Assembly (NCBI RefSeq): GCF_000003195.3 | Contig: NC_012873.2 | Location: 46,473,650-46,537,649, forward strand | Length of the DNA: 64,000 nt | Direction: 5' to 3' | From: Sorghum bicolor | Lineage: Eukaryota > Streptophyta > Magnoliopsida > Poales > Poaceae | Shown here: positions 11,101-22,557 of the stretch, piece after piece | How positions within the stretch are numbered: position 1 is the first letter of the stretch | How the letters are laid out: each line of letters starts with the position of its first letter | Program-made: the position numbers and the translations under genes | Notes under the pieces: model-generated | Database searches by the model: none | Seen by the model: the letters and a program-made list of their open reading frames with translations, nothing else | Told to the model about the DNA's origin: nothing

Positions 11101-12053
11101 ATTTTTATGAAACACTGACTACATGCAGTGGTAGGCTGCCAGTACATTGCAACTGAGAAGAACGTCTCACCTACATATCAAACGATAAAACAATTTCAAT
11201 GTGATTTCGACTCTTCCTCATCCCAAATCAGTAATTTTCTTTTGCCAATCTCAATTTCCCTATCCACCAATCCATAATCAACACTAGCACAGCCGCACAA
11301 GTGGGCAGTGTTTTGGATCTGGACGTTCACAGGGAAGAGGAAAAACATAGCTCATCGAGGCAGGACACCTGAGTTCTTCCGAGAACCACCATCAGCATAT
11401 ATGTTCATCACACAGGCAACGAAGGTAGAGGGTAGTGGACGTGGCAACCATATCCACAAAGTGGCCTCCCGAGGGATGCTGTGCTCGCAGGTTGGAACAC
11501 GCAGCCACCGGATAGAACGAAGATGTCGTGCTCGTAGGTCGTGCACGCACAGCCGCCACCGTTGAGGGAGGTGAGTTGCGTTACGGTTGAATCCGCAGGG
11601 GAGAAATGTGCCGCCGACAAGGAGTGCTGTCCTCGCGTGGTTGGCCGCGCGCGCCGCCGTTGCGGGGCGCCGTGCGGGTCTGACCGCCGCCGCCTGGGAT
11701 ACCTACCGCAAGGGCTGCTGGTGTGCGCCGCGCGCTGGGATGGCCGTGCCGCCAGAGTGCGCCTGCAGCAATGTCGCCGGGGCAGCCCGCCGCCTCGCCT
11801 CAGATCCAGGCGCCGCCAAATGTTGTACGGCAAAATTCCAAATATATATAGAATCGATTAACGGATCGAGTCAGCTTTTTTCAACCCGCTAAACAGCCTG
11901 CACCACGGTGGAACAACGTCATCGGTCCGTTAGATACATTCGCGCACATGACTCGACGGAAGCTTGCGGACTCACATACATCGGTGGAGCGCGACGAAAT
12001 ATACTCGGAATGAAGGAGGGAGTAGTTACACGTACGTGTACAAAGGAGTTCCC
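8123..12053. mobile_element. 3.9-kb TIR element inserted in CACTA A (superfamily uncertain)
   Basis: Copy B lacks this segment, which marks it as an insertion in A. Its ends are imperfect inverted repeats of about 35 bp sharing the palindrome TACACGTACGTGTA (8136-8149 and 12027-12040) and GGAG/GGGAACTCC-like tips. Flanking TATATACAT and TATATACAA would fit a 9-bp duplication, but the target is low-complexity. The interior mixes GC-rich blocks (8166-8620, 9010-9660, 11290-11830), an array of GAAACACTTCAAACATG-like repeats (8660-8960) and a tract rich in GTATG/CATAC words (9720-10990). No transposase domain was recognised. A Mutator-like element is the best guess; it may itself be composite. 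Confidence 0.6.
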
Positions 12054-12059
12054 TATATA

Positions 12060-12691
12060 CAAATATATATACACACATGTATATTATAAATTGTAGTGTT
12101 TTGATTTATAGTATTATTTTTTTAATATATTATTCTATTATATTATTTGGCTTAAAACACTTTTTAGTATATTATTCTAGTATATTATGAATTGTAGTGT
12201 TTTGTATGTATTATTGTTTTTTACTATTATTCTAGTATTATTTTTTTAGTATATTATTCTAGTATATTACTTGGCTTAAGACTTTTTAGTATATTATTCT
12301 ACTATATTATGAATTGTAGTGTTTTGTATCTATTATTGTTTGTACTATTATTCTAGTATTATTTTTTAGTATATTATTCTTGGCATAAAAGACTTTTTAG
12401 TATATTATTCTAGTATTATTTTTTAGTATATTATTCTAGTATATTACTTGGCTTAAGACTTTTTAAAATATTATTCTACTATATTATGAATTGTAGTGTT
12501 TTGTATATATTATTGTTTGTATTATTATTCTAGTATTATTTTTAGTATATTATTCTAGTGTATTACTTGGCTTAAAAGACTTTTTAGTATATTATTCTAG
12601 TATATTATGAATTGTAGTGTTTTGAATTGTTATGAAATATATTGTGCTAGTATATTATTCTAGTGTTATTGTTCGTATTATTTTTTTAGTA

Positions 12692-12730
<39 letters not shown>
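12060..12730. repeat. AT-rich intronic minisatellite (CACTA A)
   Basis: Repeated blocks of TTTTTAGTATATTATTCTAG plus variants ending TGAATTGTAGTGTTTTGTAT or TACTTGGCTTAAGAC recur irregularly. Copy B has the same kind of array at 42700-43460. It fills the inferred first intron of the third CACTA gene. Confidence 0.75.
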
Positions 12731-12733
<3 letters not shown>

Positions 12734-12918
12734 TTACAGACATAGAAATGGCCGACCGTCCTCACGATGATCCTGAATATATGGAAGATGCCATTCAAAA
12801 TATGATCGACGACGGTAGTCAGTACTTTATTGATTACAACGAGATCATGCAAGGCAATCCGATTGAGCAACAAGAGGGCAATGCCCCTGAGCAACGGGGC
12901 AATGCGCCTGAGCAACAA

Positions 12919-15900
12919 TGGTAAGATATAAAAGCAAGTAATGAAGGTATAAAGTGAAAACAAGGTAATGAAATTTATTGTCAAGGCAGAAATAAAACAT
13001 AACTCAAGTAATAAATGAAAAACAAGGAACAAGATGGTAATATGAGTAGAATGATAATAAATGACAAGGTATAAAAGAAAGGTTCAAATAACAAGTAGTA
13101 AAAGTTGAAACAAGAATATAAATGCAATATGAGAAATAGAAAGCAATAAATGATAACAAGGTAATAAATGCAGGAAGTAAGTGAATAAACTGAACTGTTA
13201 GTAAAAGTAAGTAGATAAGGCTAATAGATAAAGTCTAATGAGACAGGTTAGTAAGGTAGTTAATAGATCCAATGGTGTATTCCACCCAAAAGGGACAATC
13301 TAAACGGCTGTTTCTAACTAGGCTGCGTGATCCTACGGTCAACACGGCTCTAATACCACTTTTGTCACACCCGGATGTAAAAGAGCATTCGGGTGTTAAA
13401 TCACATGTGCGCCAGGATCTCAAATTCACACACATGGACCGACATCATCAATGGTACAAAACACAGTGTTCAAACGAATTACATAAATGAGAGTAAAAGT
13501 ACCATTATTACAAGCCAAATGTTTATCAAAGTGCGGAGGGGAAACATAAACTAAACTGTTCCATAAATAAAGGGAAAACTAAACGCCGACGTAGCAGGAC
13601 CACCTTGCCACAGGAAGGTCGACGGCAGAACCACACGAGTCTAACAACCAGGAGACTCAGGGTAGTCCTCAGGGAAATCGCAATTGTACTCCTGATCGTC
13701 CGAGCAACCTTTAATGATTATAGCAAGGGTGAGTTCATGTCGAACTCAGCAAGCACAGACGGAAAGTAATGACATGCAAGGCTTAAAACAAGGTAAAGCT
13801 GACTTGGTTTGACTGCGGTAGCATTTTAGTTGATCACTTTTAATTATAACAATTACTAGAACAACCTATTACTAAATATGAGTAGCATAAACCCAACCCT
13901 TATTTAGTGTAAGTAGTAATTAGCATCTTTTAAAAAAACTATCCTACTTATTATAGTAATCCAGGGATTAACCCCAATTATTAACACAGGATAGCAATCC
14001 TGCCAACACGGAATAGCCATTCCGCCAAAACACGAGGTAGCAACCTCGCCAAGTTCCATCTCCAAGTATCCAGTGAATCCAATTTGCTCATCAAGTGAGG
14101 GTCTGGGCCGCTCGTGACCGTGAGCACGGCTGATATATCAGTTTTACACTCTGCAGAGGTGTGCACGTTCACTCCAAGTCGTGATTCCCATTTGCCCGGG
14201 GTCGCGACTCCCCAAAACACTTCCAAGGTGAGCAGGCAGGGTCTCACTACGAGACCTTTCACAGGGTCCAACTAATAGGATGCCACTCGCAAGTTTTTGC
14301 CGGGGCGCTCGGCAGTCGATACCCATAGCCATGACGTACCGATCAACCGACAACTTAATATTCATTACCCAAGTTACTTCCTCACGCCTACCCGGAAAGT
14401 AACACCCTACTAGTGGAGGTCCTGCTAATTAGTCAAGCCAGAGCCATATAGTTTGGAGCTGCACTGTAAGTCCCAGGGGGCCGCTCCCTGACTAAGTCCT
14501 TACGGAGAGCAGAGACGGGTACGCCCGGCAAACCGGACCACCAACGGTACCCGCTCCCCCTGTCACCACCATCATCACGATGCTCATAAGCATCCAACAT
14601 CGCCATCACCGCAGTGACCAAAGATTCAGCACAATTTAAGCATCAAGTTGAGTAGAGACTAATACTTGTTTAGGCATGTGTACAAGATGAGTAGAGCAGC
14701 TAAGCAAACCTAGTATAGCCTAGTCTACCCAAGTACATAACCCCAGGTGAGCAAGGAATAATAAGTAAAGCTAGTCATGTCCTTAGGGTTTGCATTCATT
14801 GGACACATGCATATAAAGTAAATGACATTAATGAGTAGGTTCAAAATGATCCAACGGTGTCTGCACTTGCCTTGATCGAAGTCGGGTTGCTCGAACTCAG
14901 CGGGATCCTGTACCCCTTCCTTCACGAACGTCTCGTTGGCTAAACGCGACAATCATCAATCATAGGAACAATACATGCAAGCAAACAAACTTAATCAGAA
15001 ACAGTACACCAAAGCATGCGAAAGCATAAAGCAACTGCACTACTGTATTCTACTCGATGAAACGAAACCATAGCGACCAGAATCACCTAAATCGGAGTTA
15101 CGACGCAAAAGTTATGGCTAAAACAAGTTAAATGGCATTTCTGTAGATAAACTGAACTATTTTTCGTAATAAAACTAATTAAAAACTGAATTAAAAAGCA
15201 TTTAGGATTAAATATATAAATTCTAACGGGTGCAGGGGCTAAACTGTAAAAGCAGGGGCATAAATTAAATAAATCTAAAACTAAATGGAGCGCGGGTTGA
15301 TTTCAAAGAAACCCAGGGGGGTTTTTGCAAAAACGCAGGGGCTCGCGGGGACCGTGGCCGTCCTGGCCACGTGGCGGCCGGCGATTGGCCCGGTCCATGG
15401 CGGCGCTGTGGACCGGGGGGGCTCGGGGGGACCACCGGTCCATGGTGGACCGGGGAGAGGCGCGGGGGCGGCGTGGACTCGGTCCAGTGGACCGGCCGTG
15501 CGGGGCGGCAGGCCGCGGTCCACGGTGGACCGCGCGCCGGTGCGGGAGCGGGGCGCCGGCGGCGGCGCCATGGCCGGCCGCGGCGAGCTCGCAGCGGCGG
15601 CGCTGCGGGGCACGGCGAGACGAGCCGAGGACACGGGCGGGGTCGGCGCGACACGACGAGCGCGAAGGCGAGCTCACCTCCGCGAAACGACGAAGGCAAA
15701 GAGAAGCTCGACGGCGGAGCTTGCGGCGGCGGCTGACGGCGGCGGGCTTTCGAAAAGGCGGCGGCGCTCGGGATTCGGCGAGACGGCGGCTAGGGTTATA
15801 GGGGCGCGTGCGGGCGAGGCCGAGGCCTTAAATAGGACGGTGGTCCCGGGGTCCTCGAAACGCGAGCGGGCGCGGAAGCCGGAGTCGGTTGCGGCCGAGT

Positions 15901-16350
15901 CCGTTCCGGCCGGAGGAGGAAGACGGCGGTGGGTCCCACTCGCGGGGCCCACGCGTCAGCGGCTGGGGGGCGGGAGCTGGGCGCTGCGGCTGCTGCGCGG
16001 CTGGGCCGCGGGTGGGCCGCGCGGGGAGAGGGGCGCGGGGAGCGGCTGGGCCGCGCGCGGGGGCTGGGCCGAGAGGGAGGTGCCGCCCCCCTTTTTTTTG
16101 TTATTTTTTTTTAGAAACAATTTGCTTTCTCCTATTTAATTATTTCTCCAACAAAATAAATACAAGCACCAGCAAACAAATCAAACAAAAATAAATGCAG
16201 CGGCATGAATGCATACGAGCAAGTTTTCTACCTTATATTTAATTTTATTTGATTTTGTAAATTATTTAATATTTCCCAAAAATTCAATTTGAGCCAAAAT
16301 TAAATCAAATTTAAACTAAATTTAAAATTCAAAAATTTGGAGTGTTATAA
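12919..16350 (-). repeat. 3' LTR of the Tekay-type element
   Basis: Nearly identical to 22558-25990. On the minus strand it carries a TATA-like CTATTTAAGG (complement near 15826-15835), a GC-rich leader resembling host 5' UTRs, and a consensus splice donor (GGAG/GTGAGC near 15670-15680). Several overlapping GC-rich open frames at 15265-16194 occur in both LTRs and are not considered genes. Confidence 0.95.
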
Positions 16351-16384
16351 ACCTACCCCCCTTAAAAGAATCTCGTCCTCGAGA

Positions 16385-17839
16385 TTAGGATGAACCAGGG
16401 AATAACTCAGGGTATTTGGATATTAGATCATCTTCTCTTTCCCAGGTTGCTTCTTCCTCGGAATGGTGTTTCCACTGTACTTTACACATCCTGATAGTTT
16501 TACTCCTGGTAATTCTCTCTGCTGTGTCCAGGACTTTGATAGGACTCTCTTCATAAGTTAGATCATCCTGTAAATCCAGTTCCTCTAGTGACAACTGTTC
16601 CTCAGGCACTCTCAAACATTTCTTGAATTGGGAGACATGGAAAACATTGTGCACGTTGGATAAACTAACAGGCAGTTCATGCTCATAAGCCACTTCTCCT
16701 TTCCTCTCCAAAATCTTGAATGGACCAACATATCTTGGAGCTAGCTTTCCCTTGACATTGAACCTCTTTAGACCTCTCATCGGAGACACTTTCAGGTATA
16801 CATAATCACCTGCCTGAAATACAAGTTCCCTTCGTCTCACATCAGCATAACTCTTCTGTCTAGACTGAGCTGCCTTCAGAGTCTGTCGGATGAACTGAAC
16901 TCTTTCTTCGGCTATTCTCAATGAATCAGGGCCGAACACTTGCCTTTCACCAGTCTGGTTCCAGAACAATGGAGTCCTACACTTCCTTCCATACAAGGCT
17001 TCAAAAGGAGTCATCTTAAGACTAGTCTGATAACTATTGTTATAGGAGAACTCAGCGTAGGGCAAACTAGTATCCCAACCATCTCCATACTGTAAAGCAC
17101 AAGACCTGAGCATATCCTCTACTATCTGGTTGACTCTCTCTGTCTGACCATCGGACTGAGGGTGATAAGCAGTACTGAATCTGAGCTCGGTTCCCAAAGC
17201 ATCATGTAGCTTCTCCCAAAATTTTGATGTAAACTGTGTACCTCTATCAGACACAATCCTCTTAGGAACTCCATGCAGACACACAACCCGTTCCATATAC
17301 TTTTCTGCTAACTGATCTCCACGGTAGTTAGTTCTGACCGGTATGAAATGAGCCACCTTGGTCAATCGATCTACTACAACCCATATTGAGTCATAACCTC
17401 GTTGAGTTTTCGGCAATCCCACTATGAAGTCCATGCTGATCTCATCCCACTTCCACTCAGGTATCTTCAACGGTTGCAACAACCCTGCTGGCCTCTGATG
17501 TTCCGCTTTCACTCTCTGACAGGTGTCACACAATGCCACATATTCACCAATATCTTTCTTCATACCAGGCCACCAATAGTTTTGCTTCAAGTCCTGATAC
17601 ATCTTAGTACCTCCTGGATGAATAGAGTAAGCAGATTCATGGCACTCCTTCAGTATCACATCCTTAATTCTCTGAATATCAGGGACACACAATCGGTCCT
17701 TGTGCCAAACAATCCCTTCTTGATCAACTTTGAATCCAGGTGCTCTACCTTCCTCTATCAGCTTAAGTATCTTTTTGATCTCTTCATCCTCTTTCTGACC
17801 TTTTCTGATCTCTTGCTCAAGAGTTGGTTCTATGTCCAT
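16385..17839 (-). pseudogene. Integrase-chromodomain part of the Tekay-type polyprotein
   Basis: This 484-residue frame is the downstream part of gag-pol, in the same frame as 17849-20902. One TAA codon (17849-17851) and three sense codons separate them. It carries the integrase zinc-binding site (His67, His74, Cys104, Cys107), the catalytic Asp137 (MDFIVGLP), Asp198 (VSDRGTQF) and Glu234 (DGQTERVN), the GPF/Y-type region, and a chromodomain near residues 433-480 (CKVQWKHHSEEEATWERED). Integrase inserts the cDNA; chromodomains of this lineage direct insertion to chromatin. Without read-through of the stop it would not be made, since no separate promoter is seen. Confidence 0.93.
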
Positions 17840-17848
17840 GGAAGTACC

Positions 17849-20800
17849 TTAGGTATTAGCAACAAACCCCAAATTGAGATACTCAAATTCTGCCAGTAGT
17901 TCCATCGGTAACTCCGTGGCTTCCATCATATTCACTTGACTCTTTCTACTCAGAGCGTCAGCAACTACATTAGCTTTGCCAGGGTGGTAATGAATCTCCA
18001 GTTCATAGTCCTTGATCAACTCTAACCATCTTCTCTGTCTCAGGTTTAAGTCATTCTGAGTGAAGATGTATTTCAGACTCTTGTGATCCCTGTAGATATC
18101 ACACTTATGACCCAGAATATAGTGTCTCCAGATCTTCAGTGAATGGACCACAGCTGCTAACTCAAGATCATGAGTTGGATAATTCACCTCGTGTTTCTTC
18201 AACTGTCTAGATGCATAGGCAATCACCTTTCCCTCTTGCATCAGTACACATCCCAAACCTTGCTTGGAAGCATCACAATAGATAGAAAAGCTTTTAGTCA
18301 CATCTGGCAAAGTCAAAATTGGTGCAGTAGTCAACCTCTTCTTCAATTCCTCAAAACTAGCCTGACACTGTTCATTCCACTTGAATGGCTTACCCTTCTC
18401 TAACAAAGCAGTCATGGGCTTGGCAATACTGGAAAATCCTTCAATGAATCTCCGATAGTAACCGGCCATTCCAAGAAAACTTCTGATCTCCCCAACAGTC
18501 TGAGGTGGACTCCACTTAAGAACATCTGCCACATTCTTCGGCCTGACAGCAACTCCACCATTTGAAATGACATGACCAAGAAAAGACACTTCCTTCAACC
18601 AGAAGTCACACTTACTCAACTTGGCATAGAGCTGATGTTCCCTCAATTTCTGCAACACAAGTCTTAGGTGTTCCTCATGTTCTTCCTCAGTCTTGGAGTA
18701 GATCAAGATATCATCAATAAAGACTACCACAAACTTATCCAAATACTCCATAAAAACTTTATTCATCAGATACATGAAGTAAGCTGGAGCATTAGTCAAT
18801 CCAAAAGACATAACTGTATATTCATAAAGTCCATATCTGGTGGTGAAAGCAGTCTTTGGAATATCACTGGGTTTAATCCTCAACTGGTGATAACCTGACC
18901 TCAGATCTATCTTGGAAAACACACAAGCTCCTTTCAACTGGTCAAACAAGTCCTCTATTCTAGGCAAAGGGTATTTATTCTTAATTGTGACCTCATTCAA
19001 AGATCTATAGTCTACACACATCCTCTGTGTCCCATCCTTCTTCTCTACAAAGATAACTGGAGCTCCCCAAGGTGAGGAACTAGGACGGATATACCCCTTA
19101 GACTGTAACTCCCTTAGTTGTTTCTTAAGTTCTTCTAACTCATTAACAGCCATTCTATAAGGTCTCTTAGATATGGGTGCAGTACCAGGTAATAAATCAA
19201 TAACAAATTCAATCTCACGTTCAGGTGGCATACCTGGCAAATCCTCTGGGAACACATCAGGGAACTCTTTCACGACTCGAATATCTTCTACTGACCCACT
19301 GCTCACATGGTAAACTGTTCCTTCACTGCTAGGTGACATAGAAACTCTGACCTCAATTCTGTTCCCACTAGGTGCTGTTAGAGCCACTGTCTTCTCAGCA
19401 CACTGAATAGTACCCTTAAACTTGGACAACCATCTCATTCCCAATATCATATCTAAACCTTCTGAACCCAACACAATGGGATTGACAGGAAAATCTACCC
19501 CCCTTATTTTAATGCTCATTCCCGGACACAAAGTATTAGTATGCATCTTTCCCCCAGGTGATTTAACTAGCATGGTGTTTTGCATGGTACAGGTGGCTAT
19601 ACTATGTTTCTCAACAAACTGTGCACTTATAAAAGTATGTGATGCTCCAGTATCAAACAAAACAGTAGCTGGGCAAGAGTTGACAAGAAACATACCAACT
19701 ACCACATCTGGAGCCTCCTCAGCAGTTTCCAGCTTCACATGATTCACCCTTCCATTGTTGTTGTTATTCTTCTGCCTCTGGGGGCACGCATTCGCGTAGT
19801 GTCCAAGCTGACCACACTTGAAGCAGGTATTTCCAGTGGGGGCGGGGTTGACATTGGGCTTCATTGGGACAGTGTTGGAGTTCTGGCGAGAGCCTGATGG
19901 TGCTGGGGCATTCTGGCGAGGCGCCTGACTAGCGGGGCGCTGCACTTGGTTGTTGTTGTAGCGCTGGCTCGTCTGCTGACTCTGGTTGCTGTACCTGACA
20001 TTCTGTTGCTGTCCTTGGTTACCAGACTGATATGCAGGGCGAGACTGAGGGCCCTGCTGATGGTTGTTACGGGGACGACTGGCACCAGCCTGCTGCTGAG
20101 AGGAGTTATACTTCCTCTTCTTGTCCTCCATCTTACGGCGCTTGCTCTCAAGCACCAATGCCCTGTCCACCATCTCCTGGAAACTGGCATACTTGACATT
20201 CGACATCATGTAGGACAGACCATCATTCAAACCTTCCAGAAAGTGGTCTTGCTTGTCTTCATCATTCTCCACTTCATTGGGGCAATACCGCGACAACTGA
20301 GTGAACTTGTCACGGTACTCACAAACTGTCATGGAGCCCTGCTTCAGAGACAGAAACTCCTTCTTCTTCAGCTTCACCAATCCAGCAGGCACATGATGAG
20401 TCTTGAAGGCGACCTTGAACTCATCCCAAGTGATAGTATCCGGGTCCTGATGTGCAAAGCAATATGAATCCCACCAGTCCTGTGCGGCTCCCTGAAGCTG
20501 CCCAGAGCCATACAGAACCTTCTCCCTGTCATTGCACTGAGCAATGACCAGCTGCTTCTCCACTGCCTTAAGCCAATCCTCAGCTTGCATAGGATCAGCT
20601 GAGTGGCAGAAGAACGGTGGACGTCCCTTCATGAACTCTCCACGCTTGTCCCTAGGTGGGGCAAACGCGTTGTTACCTCCTTGATGTTGGTTCTGATTCT
20701 GGTTTTGGTTCTGCTGCATGTGGTTCATAATATGAGCCATCCCTTGCATCAGTTGAGTCTGCATAGTCATCAACTGCTCTATGGTCATGGGCTGATTCCC

Positions 20801-20902
20801 AGGAGGAGGAGGGTTGGCATTAGTCCCGCTCTGATCATTGTTGTTGTTGTTGGACTGCCCATTATTTCCTCCATTGGTGTTGCTCCTGGTGTGGACAGGC
20901 AT
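17849..20902 (-). pseudogene. Gag-protease-RT-RNase H part of the Tekay-type polyprotein
   Basis: This 1017-residue frame starts at ATG 20902. The order is a Gln/Asn-rich N-terminus, gag domain (about 105-240), CCHC zinc knuckle (Cys360, Cys363, His368, Cys373), aspartic protease (DTGA, 417-420), reverse transcriptase (about 615-785, catalytic FIDD at 728-731) and RNase H (Asp877, Glu914, Asp939, Asp982). The frame ends at a TAA (17849-17851) just before integrase. Intact members of this family read straight through as one polyprotein, so this is a single nonsense change, probably CAA to TAA. All domains otherwise look complete. Confidence 0.93.
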
Positions 20903-21404
20903 CTGATGTATAGAAATAATATAATAAAATCAGATGCAGTTCATATGTGTAAACCTGAGCTGTAATGTAAACTGCAATGTGAAAATCTTTCCTCATAGTA
21001 TGAACCAGCTGATAGTCACTTTCCTTTCTCAGTTGATAAACATAGTACTCACAACAGATGTAATATATAGATACTGAACTGATCATGATAAAGTAAGACT
21101 GATAAGATAGAGCGATTATGAAATATGATAAAGCACAAATAAAGGAGACCGATGATAACCCAAACTAACTATCTCAAATAAACTTAATACTTAATCTTGT
21201 TCTTGATGCGTTGTGGACATAACCCACAACTCATCGCACTCATTACAAAGAACCAAATCACACCATTAACACAGTAATAAATCAAGTTCTCACACAGACC
21301 AAGCAAAGCACACTAAGCAAACCACTAAGCAATAGACTCGCATAACTAAGATCGTGCTAACGTTCTAAGCGTGGCACTATTTATTACTAAGCTGGGAATA
21401 GCTC

Positions 21405-22400
21405 CTATTCTATAGTAGTACGAGCGCTGGCATCCCCATAGGCTGGATCTTCACGAGGCGGAGAGAAAGCAGGCCACTTAGGTGAAGGCGGTGGCACTCC
21501 AGTGATCTGAGCCTCCAGCTGCGCTATCCTCTTCCTGGCGTCGTTCAGCTCCTTCCTGACTTGCTTCAGCTCCACTAGTGAACTGTTGAGCTCGGTGTTA
21601 GTGACCGCCACCAGCTTGACAGTCCTGTGCACGCGGGGGTCTTGCTCATCAGTGGTGGAAGCAATAGTCATCGCCAACTCTCCACGGCGACGGCGAGGGT
21701 AGTAGCGACGCTCATCCTGGCTGATCTCCTCGAAGAAGTGATCACGGTATGCGTAGAAAGCCTGGCGAGCAGCATCATTAATGCCCGCCATCTGGGTAGA
21801 CCTCTCAGCCACAGCTTCATGTATGGACATGATCCTCAGTGCCCTCAACGTCGGGTTAGGCCTGCCGACGTGTGCCCAGACCTTCCAGTACGCCGGGTAG
21901 TCTGGGTGACTCCAGTGCTCACTGCGGTACTCCACTGAGAACATGCCATGTCCCAGCTGCTGGTCAAGGAGACGCTTCAGCTCGCGGTGGAAGAAACACT
22001 CTCCACCATCCCTGGTGCAGACTGTCACAATCCACCCATCATCAGCAGCAAAAAGTCCATCTTGACCTCCAGGTCCTCCAGGTCCACCGGGTCCTCCGGG
22101 TCCTCCAGGTCCTCCAGGTGCATCCTCATCATCATCATCCTCATCATCATCATCCATGTCATCATCACCGAAGGGATCATCTCCTCCAGGTGCCCAGCAA
22201 GGCGCCCTTCCATGCACCACCAGAGCTTGAGGTGGTTGCTGTCCTTCATAGGGTTCCGCGTCTTGGAGGTTAGCACCGTCATCAAGATGCTGGTTAGGCT
22301 GGAACACGATGTTATCCACGCGACCAGTCAACGAGAACTCCACAGCTTGAACGGGGCGGAAACGGATAACGCTCTTGCGGCAGGTCAGGTGGCGAGTCAT
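21405..22400 (-). CDS. Accessory ORF between 5' LTR and gag of the Tekay-type element
   Basis: The ORF encodes 331 residues, in the sense direction, starting at ATG 22400 about 160 bp inside the 5' LTR. Residues about 70-95 are very acidic (runs of Asp). A collagen-like Gly-Gly-Pro run of about six units follows. The central segment (WIVTVCTRDGG to RRYYPRRRRGE) looks like a folded domain, and the C-terminal third (LVELKQVRKELNDARKRIAQ) has a coiled-coil pattern. It has no stop or frameshift. I do not recognise a characterised family, although similar pre-gag frames occur in some grass retrotransposons. Its function is unknown. It may be translated from a spliced or leaky-scanned transcript. 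Confidence 0.7.
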   Translation of the reverse strand: MTRHLTCRKSVIRFRPVQAVEFSLTGRVDNIVFQPNQHLDDGANLQDAEPYEGQQPPQALVVHGRAPCWAPGGDDPFGDDDMDDDDEDDDDEDAPGGPGGPGGPGGPGGPGGQDGLFAADDGWIVTVCTRDGGECFFHRELKRLLDQQLGHGMFSVEYRSEHWSHPDYPAYWKVWAHVGRPNPTLRALRIMSIHEAVAERSTQMAGINDAARQAFYAYRDHFFEEISQDERRYYPRRRRGELAMTIASTTDEQDPRVHRTVKLVAVTNTELNSSLVELKQVRKELNDARKRIAQLEAQITGVPPPSPKWPAFSPPREDPAYGDASARTTIE

Positions 22401-22557
22401 CTACTTATGCATAAGATCATAGACATGCAGGAAACGGTTAATAGATCATGACAATGATAGGTAAATGAATAACATAAATGAAGGTAAAAGTGTATGTGTA
22501 ATGGAGATGAACCAAGATTATACAATGGATGGACAATATGAACTTTGGTGGTATTTA

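Noticed and set aside
12655..13032. Hydrophobic minus-strand frame across the retroelement boundary
   Set aside because: It spans the minisatellite, the CACTA exon in antisense and the LTR edge; a chance frame in AT-rich DNA.
15265..16194. Overlapping GC-rich open frames on both strands (also at 24904-25834)
   Set aside because: They lie in LTRs, occur in both copies, overlap in several frames and lack recognisable domains. High GC removes stop codons by chance.
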